From Cobetia marina (GTDB lineage: Bacteria; Pseudomonadota; Gammaproteobacteria; Pseudomonadales; Halomonadaceae), in NCBI RefSeq assembly GCF_001720485.1, contig NZ_CP017114.1, forward strand, positions 496,001 to 560,000: DNA of 64,000 bases. Direction: 5' to 3'. The notes under the pieces are model-generated. The model was not told the origin of the DNA, did no database searches, and was given only the letters and a program-made list of their open reading frames with translations. Below, one piece after another: positions 9,176 through 18,909 of the stretch. A program made the translations under genes and the position numbers. Each line of letters opens with the position of its first letter. The stretch's first letter is position 1.

Positions 9176-11230
9176 ATGGCTGGTCTCATCCCGCAAGGCT
9201 TCATAGACGATCTGCTGGCCCGTACCGATGTGGTCGAGGTGGTAGGTGAGCGTGTCCAGTTGAAGAAGGCTGGCAAGAGCTATGTCGGCCTGTGCCCCTT
9301 CCATCAGGAAAACTCTCCCTCGTTCAACGTCATTCCGGACAAGCAGTTCTATCACTGCTTCGGGTGCGGGGCGAGCGGCAGTGCCCTCAAGTTTCTGATG
9401 GAATTCGATCGTCTGCCGTTTCCGGAAGCGGTCGAGCAGCTCGCCTCGCGTCTGGCGCTCGAGGTGCCCCGTGAAGGCGGCAATCAGAGCCCCCATGAAC
9501 GTCGCGAGCGCCAGCGCCGCGAGCAGGCCCGTGAAGAGGGTGTCAATCTGCTTGAGGCGGCGGCTGACTTCTATCGCCAGCGCCTGACGGAACCTGCCGC
9601 ACAGCCCGCCCGTGAGTATCTTGAGGGGCGTGGGCTGTCGCGTGAGGTGATGCGCGATTTCGGTATCGGCTTTGCGCCCCAGGGCTGGGAACATCTCAAG
9701 CACCATCTGAGCAAGCTGGGTGTCAGCGAAGAGGTGCAGATCGAGTACGGCCTGCTGATCCATCACGAGGAGAGTGGGCGGCGCTATGACCGCTTCCGCG
9801 ATCGCGTGATGTTCCCGATCCGTGACTGGAAGGGGCGCACCATCGCCTTCGGTGGTCGCGTGATGGGCGATGCGAAACCCAAATACCTGAATTCCCCCGA
9901 GACGCCTGTCTTCCACAAGGGGCGTGAGCTCTACGGCCTGTATGAGGCCCGCGAGGCGAATCGCAAGCTTGAGCGCATGCTGATCGTCGAGGGCTACATG
10001 GACGTCGTGGCGCTGGCGCAGTATGGCATTCGCAATGCCTGCGCCACCCTGGGCACCGCGACCAGTGAGGAACACCTCAAGCGCCTCTATCGGCTGGTCG
10101 ATGAAGTGGTGTTCTGCTTCGACGGTGACAAGGCTGGCCGTCAGGCCGCGCGCCGGGCACTGGAGACGGTGCTGGACGTCATGATCGATGGCCGCCAGGC
10201 ACGTTTCCTGTTCCTGCCTGAGGGTGAAGACCCGGATTCGCTGGTGCGCAGTGAAGGGCAGGAAGCCTTCGAGAAGCGGGTGACCTGCGCCTCGGGGCTC
10301 TCCGAGTTCCTGTTCGAGCAGGCGGCGGAAGGGCGCGACCTCAAGCGCATGGAGCAGCTGGAGCGCTTCGTGACCCAGGCACTGGAATGGATATCCCGGG
10401 TGCCCGAGGGGGTGCTGCGTTCACTGCTGCTCAAGGAGCTGGAGCGCCGCAGTGGCCTGGAGCGTGAGCGGCTGGATGCCATGCTGGTGGAGCGTGCCGC
10501 GGCGCGTGATGCCCAGCAGGCGCGTCTCCGGCAGCATCAGCAGCTGCGCCAGTCGCACTCCGCCGCTCCGGCGGGGAATCGCCTGGAAGGTGGCAGTCTG
10601 AATGAACCGCAGGGTGGCGACTGGTCATCGCTGGATGCGATGGCAGATGCCGGCTTCGGTGAGCAGGATGCAGAGGGCTGGCAGCCGGAGGACTGGGCGC
10701 CACCCCCGGAGGCTGGTGGTGCCTCGGGTGGGCGGTCTCGTCCGGCCGCTGCCTCGCATGGCGCGGCGCGCAAGACGTCACCGCGTCACTCGGTCAGCAT
10801 GCTGACGCGCCTGCTGCACCTTCTGGTGCATGAGCCGCAGCTGGTGGCGGAGCTGCCGGCCAGCGATGAATGGATCGAAGGCGCCGGCGAGCCGGCAGAC
10901 AGTGAGGATGTCCGTCTGCTGGTCGAGGTGGTGAGATTGCTCAAGGCTGGCCAGTATCGTTCGCCTCAGGTGCTGCTGGCGCACTTTCTGGGCACTGCTC
11001 AGGGGCCGCGCCTCGAGCAGTTGGCCGCGCGTGAGCTGCTCATCCCGCGTGAAGTGCGCAGCGAGGAGCTGAAGGGGCTGGTGGAGCATTGCCAGCATCA
11101 GCTGGCGCGCACGTCACCCGAGGCGGAATACCAGGCCTTGCTGGCCAAGGAAAAGCAGGGCGAGAAGCTGTCGGCTGAGGAGAAGCAGCGGCTGATGGCC
11201 CTGCTGATGCAGCTGGCAACGCGGCGCTGA
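9176..11230 (+). CDS. dnaG: DNA primase
   Basis: Synthesises RNA primers at the replication fork. The 684-residue protein has the N-terminal CHC2 zinc finger (CPFHQENSPSF and HCFGCGASG, about residues 40-65), the catalytic core with the TOPRIM motif MLIVEGYMDVVALAQYG and the downstream DGDKAG acidic motif. A low-complexity linker (about 450-540, rich in Gln, Gly, Ala and Pro) leads to the C-terminal DnaB-interacting helicase-binding domain. The ATG at 9176 starts MAGLIPQGFIDDLLARTDVVEVV, the conserved start; the codons upstream from 9119 lack family similarity. The 245-bp gap from rpsU holds the attenuating terminator. Confidence 0.97.
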   Translation: MAGLIPQGFIDDLLARTDVVEVVGERVQLKKAGKSYVGLCPFHQENSPSFNVIPDKQFYHCFGCGASGSALKFLMEFDRLPFPEAVEQLASRLALEVPREGGNQSPHERRERQRREQAREEGVNLLEAAADFYRQRLTEPAAQPAREYLEGRGLSREVMRDFGIGFAPQGWEHLKHHLSKLGVSEEVQIEYGLLIHHEESGRRYDRFRDRVMFPIRDWKGRTIAFGGRVMGDAKPKYLNSPETPVFHKGRELYGLYEAREANRKLERMLIVEGYMDVVALAQYGIRNACATLGTATSEEHLKRLYRLVDEVVFCFDGDKAGRQAARRALETVLDVMIDGRQARFLFLPEGEDPDSLVRSEGQEAFEKRVTCASGLSEFLFEQAAEGRDLKRMEQLERFVTQALEWISRVPEGVLRSLLLKELERRSGLERERLDAMLVERAAARDAQQARLRQHQQLRQSHSAAPAGNRLEGGSLNEPQGGDWSSLDAMADAGFGEQDAEGWQPEDWAPPPEAGGASGGRSRPAAASHGAARKTSPRHSVSMLTRLLHLLVHEPQLVAELPASDEWIEGAGEPADSEDVRLLVEVVRLLKAGQYRSPQVLLAHFLGTAQGPRLEQLAARELLIPREVRSEELKGLVEHCQHQLARTSPEAEYQALLAKEKQGEKLSAEEKQRLMALLMQLATRR

Positions 11231-11302
11231 AGCTCACGGAGCCTTTCGGTGACCGCATGTGGGAGATGGGCCGTCCTCGCGGATGAAAAAGCGTTGGCTG
11301 AC

Positions 11303-11331
11303 CTTGAAAGACGCTCTCACACACACTATCT
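11303..11331 (+). promoter_or_regulatory. Candidate heat-shock (sigma-32) promoter of rpoD
   Basis: CTTGAAA (11303-11309), a 14-bp spacer and CACTATCT (11324-11331) resemble the sigma-32 consensus CTTGAAA / CCCCATNT, with a perfect -35 and a weak -10. A separate sigma-70 -10 (TATACT, 11436-11441) without a clear -35 lies closer to rpoD. The dnaG-rpoD gap (11231-11539) holds nothing else that I recognise. E. coli rpoD is known to have a heat-shock promoter inside dnaG. Confidence 0.35.
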
Positions 11332-11539
11332 AATGGGGTAGTTCCCGATGCGGACTGCCGCAACGTAACCGATAACGCTAACACACCTGGATGGTCCGGC
11401 AAATACGCCGCTGGCAGCATCTCCCGATGGCACGCTATACTGGTGCGCTTGATGCTCTCTTCGTCCCTAACCGGCGCTTACTCGCTGAGCAGCGTCGCGT
11501 CCAGGTGCTTCATTCTTCTTCGTCGAGATTAGGGGTTCT

Positions 11540-13378
<1,839 letters not shown>

Positions 13379-13425
13379 TCTGAAGCGTTCGGGGCCACGG
13401 TTCAGCCGCTGGCCCCGCTGACAGC

Positions 13426-13470
13426 ACAACGCCCGCCCCCATGCGAATGGGAGGCGGGCGTTGTCGTTTC
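13426..13470 (+). terminator. Rho-independent terminator of rpoD
   Basis: ACAACGCCCGCC (13426-13437) pairs with 13453-13464; the inner CCCAT/ATGGG extends it. CGTTT follows. A second hairpin, GGGGCCA/TGGCCCC, lies just upstream at 13391-13415. Confidence 0.85.
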
Positions 13471-13540
13471 TGGACGCGAGTGAATGGCGTGGATAGCAGG
13501 CGGACATGATCGTCTTGCGATGCGCTGAGTGGTGGTGCCG

Positions 13541-13867
13541 TCAGGCTCCATGCCCCAGCTGATGCGAGGATGAGGTCGCGGCCACGCTGAAGATGACGCG
13601 TCCCTTGACGCACTGGCGGGACACCGGGCCCATCTGCTCACTGCTCAAGCCATCGGGGTGCTCTCCGTAAAGCCAGAGGCGGCCGTGGTGGTCGATGCGA
13701 TCTACATGCTTGATCAGCCGTCCCAGCGTCGGGTGTTCCACCACGATGGTGGTACCCGGTGCCAGGGGCCAGTGTCCAGGCCAGCGCATGCTGATGACCA
13801 GACTGTGCTGCGGGAGACGGGGGGCAAGACTATGACCGTGCAGGCGGTAGCTGTTGAACCAGCGCAT
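13541..13867 (-). CDS. S26/S24-type peptidase, resembling Ni-SOD maturation protease
   Basis: A 108-residue single-domain protease-like protein. GHSLAP (about residues 11-16) matches the catalytic-Ser box GxSMxP of S26 signal peptidases. GRLIKHVDRID (about 49-59) matches the catalytic-Lys box, and WLYGEHPDGLSSEQMGPVS matches the C-terminal GDN-like box. There is no membrane anchor, so it resembles the small proteases annotated as nickel-type superoxide dismutase maturation proteases. No sodN gene is in this window, so the substrate is not known. A promoter overlapped by a Fur-box-like sequence precedes it, suggesting iron control. It converges on the rpoD terminator. Confidence 0.75.
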   Translation of the reverse strand: MRWFNSYRLHGHSLAPRLPQHSLVISMRWPGHWPLAPGTTIVVEHPTLGRLIKHVDRIDHHGRLWLYGEHPDGLSSEQMGPVSRQCVKGRVIFSVAATSSSHQLGHGA

Positions 13868-13963
13868 GTGAGGCTCCTTGAAGGTGAGGGCATGACACGG
13901 TCGGGGTCTTGTCGGTGTCTTTCCTGAGCAGTGGTGATAGTTGTAGGGTATCCACTGCTTAGT

Positions 13964-13992
13964 AAAATATAATCATTCTCATTTGATGTCCA
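13964..13992 (-). promoter_or_regulatory. Fur-box-like operator overlapping the peptidase promoter
   Basis: On the minus strand TGGACA (13992-13987), a 17-bp spacer and TATTTT (13969-13964) form a sigma-70 promoter about 90 bp before the peptidase start. The spacer and -10 are covered by AATGAGAATGATTATATTT (13983-13965), which matches 16 of 19 positions of AATGATAATGATTATCATT, a typical Fur-binding arrangement. Fur binding is inference. Confidence 0.55.
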
Positions 13993-14037
13993 GGCATTCT
14001 CATCCCCGGACGGAGGGTTGGTGCCGGGCAAGGGCCG

Positions 14038-14070
14038 AAAAAAAGCCGCGGCTCATGGTGAGCAGCGGCT
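14038..14070 (-). terminator. Terminator of the leftward membrane-protein gene
   Basis: On the minus strand an AGCCGCTGCTCA / TGAGCCGCGGCT hairpin (one mismatch) is followed by TTTTTT (A-run 14038-14044 on plus). It lies 70 bp after the stop at 14142. Confidence 0.8.
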
Positions 14071-14141
14071 TCTTCGGTATCACGAACGTGCGGGATTCTC
14101 GGGGTTCCAGCGGCGCTGGAGAGGGACTCAAGCGATGTGCG

Positions 14142-14897
14142 TCAGAGTGCGGCGTCGAGTTCGCGCAGTCGGGCACGGCGCTGGCGACCCATGCGAATGG
14201 CCAGCAGCACGATTTCGGCCACGGCGATCGCCATCAAGGTGTAGCCGAACAGTTCGGTGACTTCCTCGGCAGCATTCTTGACCGAGCGCAGGTAGGCGCT
14301 GCCCATCAGGGTTTCCCAGAACTCCGAGCGACCATAGAGGCGCGAGAAGACATAGGTGGCCAGGAAGCCGGCGCCAAACACTCCGAAGGCGAAGCTGCGA
14401 CCGAAGTGTTCGAACTCGGCCACGAAGCGGGTGCGATGGCGCCATACGCCGATGATGACCGGAATCGCGACCACGCTGACCAGGATCTGCCAGCTGCCAT
14501 CACCGAGCATGCCATCGAGCATGGCGTCCTGTTCACGGATCAATGACGCTGCGAACAGGCCGAACAGCAGCAGGCTGACGGTGCGAAGATCCGGGAGGCG
14601 TGAATGTACCAGCCACATGGTGGCGGCACTCAGCGCCAGCAGGGTGCTCTGCATGTGTTCCGTCCAGCTGGCTTCGCTGAAGCCGACATCGCCGAAGTGA
14701 TGGGCATCATGCATTACCAGCGACATCATCGCTGCCACCACGGGGGCATAGATGGCCAGGCGCAGGCAGGCCTGCATGAACAGCGAGGTCGGCTTGCGAC
14801 CATAAAGAGGCTGTTCGGCGCTGATGGGCAGCGGGACGGTATGGTGGTGTCGTGTCTGTGAGGTCAGGCGAGACAAGGGACTCTCCGGACAGTCCAT
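14142..14897 (-). CDS. Conserved six-helix inner-membrane protein of unknown function
   Basis: I do not recognise the family. The 251-residue protein has a hydrophilic N-terminus with three consecutive His (residues 17-19). About six hydrophobic segments follow, near 43-62, 82-101, 105-122, 135-151, 169-188 and 214-233. The tail RMGRQRRARLRELDAAL is basic. The conserved-looking charged stretch between helices 5 and 6 (SVKNAAEEVTELFGY) and the histidines in MHDAHHFGD could bind a metal or cofactor, but that is speculation. A near-consensus promoter (TTAACC-17-TATAAT) precedes it and a terminator follows, so it is a single-gene unit. Confidence 0.75.
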   Translation of the reverse strand: MDCPESPLSRLTSQTRHHHTVPLPISAEQPLYGRKPTSLFMQACLRLAIYAPVVAAMMSLVMHDAHHFGDVGFSEASWTEHMQSTLLALSAATMWLVHSRLPDLRTVSLLLFGLFAASLIREQDAMLDGMLGDGSWQILVSVVAIPVIIGVWRHRTRFVAEFEHFGRSFAFGVFGAGFLATYVFSRLYGRSEFWETLMGSAYLRSVKNAAEEVTELFGYTLMAIAVAEIVLLAIRMGRQRRARLRELDAAL

Positions 14898-14935
14898 GGA
14901 CTGCCTGTCAGGGTGAGGGTGTCGTTTGCCTGCTC

Positions 14936-14964
14936 ATTATAACGATGCAAAGGTGGCGGGTTAA
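14936..14964 (-). promoter_or_regulatory. Sigma-70 promoter of the membrane-protein gene
   Basis: On the minus strand, TTAACC (14964-14959), a 17-bp spacer and a perfect TATAAT (14941-14936), about 40 bp before the start codon at 14897. Confidence 0.65.
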
Positions 14965-15023
14965 TATTGCCTTAAGAAAACTGTGAGGTGCCATTTGAGC
15001 ATCGATGTCGCGTCATCAATCAC

Positions 15024-15998
15024 TCATCCCTGTCTCAGTCGGTCGCGCTCGGCCTCTTCGACGATCCAGTCATGCACGGCCTGGATACGGCCATCGTCCA
15101 GAGTGCCGTGGGGATGGACGATGACGTAACGCTTGCCGGTCAGCACGCGCTCCGCGAACGGGGCAATCAGGATGCCGCTGTTCAGTTCATGGGTGATCAG
15201 GGTGCGTCTTGCCATGGCGACGCCCATGCCGGCGATGGCCGCTTCCATCGAGAGATGATTGCGATTGAAGGTATAGCCACGCTGAACGTTGACCTCCGGT
15301 GCGCCGATGCTCGCCAGGTAGAATTCCCATTCGGCATGGTCGTGGCTGCCGCGCCACGCAGTGACGTCATGCAGGAGGGGGTACCAGGCGAGATCCTGAG
15401 CATTGCGCAGTGGGGGGCGGCCGCGCATCAGGCCGGGGTGGCAGACGGGGAAGATCTCTTCTTCCATCAGCTCCGTGACCTGCATGCCGGGGTAGTGGCC
15501 ATCGTTGAGGTCGACCGCCAGCTCGAAATCCCCCTCGCGCAAGGGTGAGTCACTGTCCTCGGCACGTACGTGCAGCTCGATGTCCGGGAAGCGTGCCTGC
15601 AGGCGGGGCAGGCGTGGTGCCAGCCATTTCGAGAGGAAAGACGGCACCGAGCGCAGGCGCAGCACGCCGCTCATCAGGCCGCTGCGCAGCCGCTTGACCT
15701 CCAGCCCCACTGCGCCGTAGGACTGCTCCACCACGCGTGCCAGACGCGCACCTTCCCCCGTCAGTTCCAGCCCGCGTGAACGGCGTAGAAACAGCTTGAA
15801 GCCCAGCCGCTCCTCCAGCTGCTTGATCTGCTGGCTGACTGCACCCGTGGTGACATGCAGTTCCTCGGCGGCACGCGTGAAGGAGGCGTGGCGCGCCGCG
15901 CAGGCGAATACCTGAAGCCAGGCGTGGGTCTGGCCATTGAGGTGGCGTGGGCTGATGGGGTGAGGCGTGGCGAGTGGCGAGTCGGAGGGCTTGGGCAT
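15024..15998 (-). CDS. LysR-family transcriptional regulator (GcvA-like)
   Basis: A 324-residue LysR-type regulator. The winged helix at about residues 20-85 contains FACAARHASFTRAAEELHVTTGAVSQQIKQLEERLGFKLFLR, followed by the effector-binding periplasmic-type domain. The start at 15998 (MPKPSDS) is chosen because the longer reading frame from 16118 would run through the divergent operator; a start still closer to the HTH is possible. It diverges from sdaA, and a LysR-type dyad lies between them, so control of L-serine deaminase is the simplest hypothesis. The subfamily most resembles GcvA and AmpR by HTH sequence; the effector cannot be read from the sequence. Confidence 0.9.
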   Translation of the reverse strand: MPKPSDSPLATPHPISPRHLNGQTHAWLQVFACAARHASFTRAAEELHVTTGAVSQQIKQLEERLGFKLFLRRSRGLELTGEGARLARVVEQSYGAVGLEVKRLRSGLMSGVLRLRSVPSFLSKWLAPRLPRLQARFPDIELHVRAEDSDSPLREGDFELAVDLNDGHYPGMQVTELMEEEIFPVCHPGLMRGRPPLRNAQDLAWYPLLHDVTAWRGSHDHAEWEFYLASIGAPEVNVQRGYTFNRNHLSMEAAIAGMGVAMARRTLITHELNSGILIAPFAERVLTGKRYVIVHPHGTLDDGRIQAVHDWIVEEAERDRLRQG

Positions 15999-16092
15999 GC
16001 TGGAACTCGTGCTGGCAAGAGACGACAGATGGATACTGACTGAACAGGGATGACGCTTATGACACAGTCTACGCCGTTTTTGTCTCGTATGG

Positions 16093-16107
16093 TTTAGTAA
16101 AACTAAA
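16093..16107. promoter_or_regulatory. LysR-type operator (T-N11-A dyad) between the regulator and sdaA
   Basis: TTTAGTAAAACTAAA is a perfect 6-3-6 inverted repeat containing the classical T-N11-A LysR box, with a wider imperfect dyad ATGG...CCAT around it. It lies 95 bp from the regulator start and 107 bp from sdaA. Confidence 0.6.
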
Positions 16108-16214
16108 GCCATGGGCAATTTTTATGGTTTGTGACTGTGGTGCCCCTCCCTCATCATGGCGTCATTCACTCGCACGGCCACTGGCTCGGCGGGAACTCGA
16201 GATGAGGTGTCGTC

Positions 16215-17597
16215 ATGTCCATCAGCGTATTTGATCTCTTCAAGGTCGGTGTCGGTCCGTCCAGCTCGCATACCGTGGGCCCGATGCGCGCTGCCGCACA
16301 ATTCGTGGAAACGCTGCGCGCAAGGGATCTGCTCGAGCGTGTGGCGCGCATCGAGGTGCAGCTGCATGGCTCGCTGTCCGCGACCGGTGTCGGGCATGGC
16401 ACCGACAAGGCTGCCATCCTCGGGTTGATGGGTGAGCTGCCCGAGACCATCGACCCGACCATCATCGAGCCCTGCGTCGAGGAGCTGCTGGAATCCCAGA
16501 CGCTGCTGCTCGACAACCGCATCGCGGTGCCCTTCGTGTGGGTGCGCGACATGCAGTGGCACGACGAGCCCTTGCCCTATCACCCGAATGCCATGCGTCT
16601 GGTGGCGCATGGCTACCGTGAGGAGCTGTACCGCAATGTCTACTACTCGGTAGGCGGCGGCTTCGTGGTCGATGAGGTGGAAGCGGCGCGTGATCCGTTG
16701 CTGGAAGACGAAACCCTGCGCCTTCCCTATGAGTTCAATACCGCCAATGAGCTGCTGGCGCTGTGTCGCATGCACAAGATGCGCATCAGTGAGCTGATGA
16801 TGGCCAATGAGTGCTCGTTGCGCAGCGAAGCTCAGGTGCGTCGCGGTCTGTGGCGCATCTGGGAGGTGATGAACGAATGCATCGACAACGGCCTCAGCCA
16901 TGAGGGCATTCTGCCCGGTGGGCTCAACGTCAAGCGGCGTGCCAAGCGGCTGCACGCGCGCCTTCTGGATGTGGAGTCCAGCAAGTCGATCATCACCTCG
17001 ACCTTCTCGGCGATGGATTGGGTCAACCTGTTCGCGCTGGCGGTCAATGAAGAGAATGCCGCTGGTGGGCGCATGGTCACCGCGCCGACCAATGGCGCGG
17101 CGGGCATCATTCCGGCGGTGCTCAGCTATTACATGAAATTCCAAGAGGATGCGCGCGAGGAGGATGTGGTCGATTTCCTGCTCACGGCGGCCTCGGTGGG
17201 CATCCTGTGCAAGAAGAACGCGTCCATCTCCGGGGCGGAAGTCGGCTGTCAGGGCGAGGTGGGCTCCGCCTGCGCGATGGCGGCGGCCGGCCTTGCCGAG
17301 CTGATGGGCGCGACGCCGGAGCAGGTCGAGAACGCCGCGGAAATCGGTCTCGAGCACAATCTGGGGCTGACCTGTGACCCGATCGGCGGCCTGGTGCAGA
17401 TTCCCTGCATCGAGCGCAATGCGATTGCCTCGGTCAAGGCGATCAACGCCGCCCAGATGGCGATGTGTGGCGATGGGGATCATTTCGTCTCGCTGGACAA
17501 GGCGATCCGTACCATGCGCGACACCGGCCGCGACATGCAGGACAAGTACAAGGAAACCTCCAAGGGCGGGCTCGCCGTCAACGCCATCGAGTGCTGA
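16215..17597 (+). CDS. sdaA: L-serine ammonia-lyase, iron-sulfur dependent
   Basis: Deaminates L-serine to pyruvate and ammonia with a [4Fe-4S] cluster. The 460-residue single-chain enzyme has the N-terminal beta domain ([23 protein letters not shown]) and the C-terminal alpha domain. The cluster cysteines lie in [24 protein letters not shown] and in [15 protein letters not shown], and the C-terminus ends in Cys like E. coli SdaA. ATG 16215 is the family start. Divergent from a LysR regulator and followed by a clear terminator, so it is transcribed alone. Confidence 0.96.
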   Translation: MSISVFDLFKVGVGPSSSHTVGPMRAAAQFVETLRARDLLERVARIEVQLHGSLSATGVGHGTDKAAILGLMGELPETIDPTIIEPCVEELLESQTLLLDNRIAVPFVWVRDMQWHDEPLPYHPNAMRLVAHGYREELYRNVYYSVGGGFVVDEVEAARDPLLEDETLRLPYEFNTANELLALCRMHKMRISELMMANECSLRSEAQVRRGLWRIWEVMNECIDNGLSHEGILPGGLNVKRRAKRLHARLLDVESSKSIITSTFSAMDWVNLFALAVNEENAAGGRMVTAPTNGAAGIIPAVLSYYMKFQEDAREEDVVDFLLTAASVGILCKKNASISGAEVGCQGEVGSACAMAAAGLAELMGATPEQVENAAEIGLEHNLGLTCDPIGGLVQIPCIERNAIASVKAINAAQMAMCGDGDHFVSLDKAIRTMRDTGRDMQDKYKETSKGGLAVNAIEC

Positions 17598-17703
17598 TGC
17601 GGCTCCCTGTTCCGACGCTCTCTTTTCTCTTCTGAAGTCTTGCCATCTTCGGAGGCTAACGCATGGTCTCCGGCCAGAGATCATGTGCTCGGCAACCCTC
17701 ATT

Positions 17704-17749
17704 GACGCCTCTCGGCACGGATTTCCGTGACCGGGATGGCGTCTTTTTT
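17704..17749 (+). terminator. Rho-independent terminator of sdaA
   Basis: GACGCC (17704-17709) pairs with GGCGTC (17738-17743), with inner CACGG/CCGTG, followed by six T. It lies 107 bp after the sdaA stop. Confidence 0.8.
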
Positions 17750-17957
17750 GTGCGTCTCTTTCACCGACCGTCACCACCCGACGCCTGATATCTGGCAAGG
17801 AATCGTTCCCTTGCGCGTGCCCTGGCGGCAATCACCTGCCGCTGGCATCGCCATGCCCGATATTTCGCGCCTGTCGATGATCAAGCAGAAACTGATATAT
17901 CGGCTATTGGTCGAGTGACGTGGGATGAGGCTGGCAGCGTGAGTGGCAGTGTTCTAG

Positions 17958-17973
17958 TTTACGTTAACGTTAA
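17958..17973. promoter_or_regulatory. Palindromic operator candidate upstream of the ABC importer
   Basis: TTTACGTTAACGTTAA is a 16-bp palindrome with one mismatched pair, 103 bp before the first ATPase gene. From memory it resembles the site of the MerR-family regulator LiuR (branched-chain amino acid catabolism), so it may point to the transporter's substrate. The rest of the 17750-18075 gap shows only a CTGATATATCGG near-palindrome at 17891. Confidence 0.45.
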
Positions 17974-18075
17974 TTGCGCTGAGTGCAACGCCCCTGTCGG
18001 GCGGCGCCAGCGCCTCTTCACTCAGCCTTGTCGCATAGACACTGCCGGCTTGCCGGACAGGGACGGAGACCCGAC

Positions 18076-18909
18076 ATGCCATCACCTCCCATTCAGGGAC
18101 CGCGCGCCAGTGGAGGTGTCTCTGCCACGGCGCCCATCCTCGAGACACGTGGCCTGAGCAAGGATTTTCGTGGTTTCACCGCCGTCGATGATGTCGATCT
18201 GCAGATTCAGGAAGGCCACATCCATGCGCTCATCGGACCGAATGGCGCAGGCAAGACCACGGTCTTCAACCTGCTGACCCGGTTCCTGCCCGCGACCCGT
18301 GGCGAGATTCTCTATCGTGGCAAGTCGATCACCCGCATGCGCTCGCATGAGATCGCGCGTCTCGGGCTGGTGCGTTCCTTCCAGATATCCGCAGTCTTCG
18401 CGCAGATGACGGTACTCGAGAATGTGCGGGTGGCACTGCAGCGCTCACAGGGCACCTCGTTTCACTTCTGGAAGTCCGAGCGCAGCCTCGACAGCCTCAA
18501 TGAGCAGGCGCTGCATCTGCTGGAAGAGGTGGGGCTGCGCGAGGACGCCAACCGAGTGACGGCCAGTCTGCCCTATGGCCGCAAGCGTGCGCTGGAGCTC
18601 GCCACCACGCTGGCACTGGAGCCGACGGTGATGCTGCTGGATGAACCGACCCAGGGCATGGGCGCCGAGGATGTAGACCGTGTGGTCGAGCTGATTCGCG
18701 TCGCGGCACGTGGGCGCACGGTGCTGATGGTCGAGCACAACCTGAGCGTGGTCAGTCGTCTGTGTGACCGCATCAGTGTGCTGGCGCGCGGACGCGTGCT
18801 GGCGGAAGGCGACTACGCCAGCGTATCGGCCGACCCCGAGGTGCGCGAGGCGTATCTGGGCAGCGAGGTGACCGATGTCACAGCGGATCAGCGCGAGGAA
18901 GTTTCATGA
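18076..18909 (+). CDS. ABC transporter ATP-binding protein, LivG type
   Basis: First ATPase of a branched-chain-amino-acid-type importer; hydrolyses ATP on the cytoplasmic face to power uptake. 277 residues with Walker A GPNGAGKTT (about residues 55-63), a LivG-type signature region SLPYGRKRALELATTLAL, Walker B VMLLDEPTQGMG and the switch His in MVEHNLS. ATG 18076 follows GGACGGAGAC. It overlaps the second ATPase gene by four bases. The substrate (amino acid, aromatic acid, amide or urea) cannot be read from the ATPase. Confidence 0.9.
   Translation: MPSPPIQGPRASGGVSATAPILETRGLSKDFRGFTAVDDVDLQIQEGHIHALIGPNGAGKTTVFNLLTRFLPATRGEILYRGKSITRMRSHEIARLGLVRSFQISAVFAQMTVLENVRVALQRSQGTSFHFWKSERSLDSLNEQALHLLEEVGLREDANRVTASLPYGRKRALELATTLALEPTVMLLDEPTQGMGAEDVDRVVELIRVAARGRTVLMVEHNLSVVSRLCDRISVLARGRVLAEGDYASVSADPEVREAYLGSEVTDVTADQREEVS

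Noticed and set aside
16122..17831. 569-codon frame antisense to sdaA
   Set aside because: It runs through the sdaA terminator and start region and has the His/Arg/Gln-rich composition of an antisense shadow.
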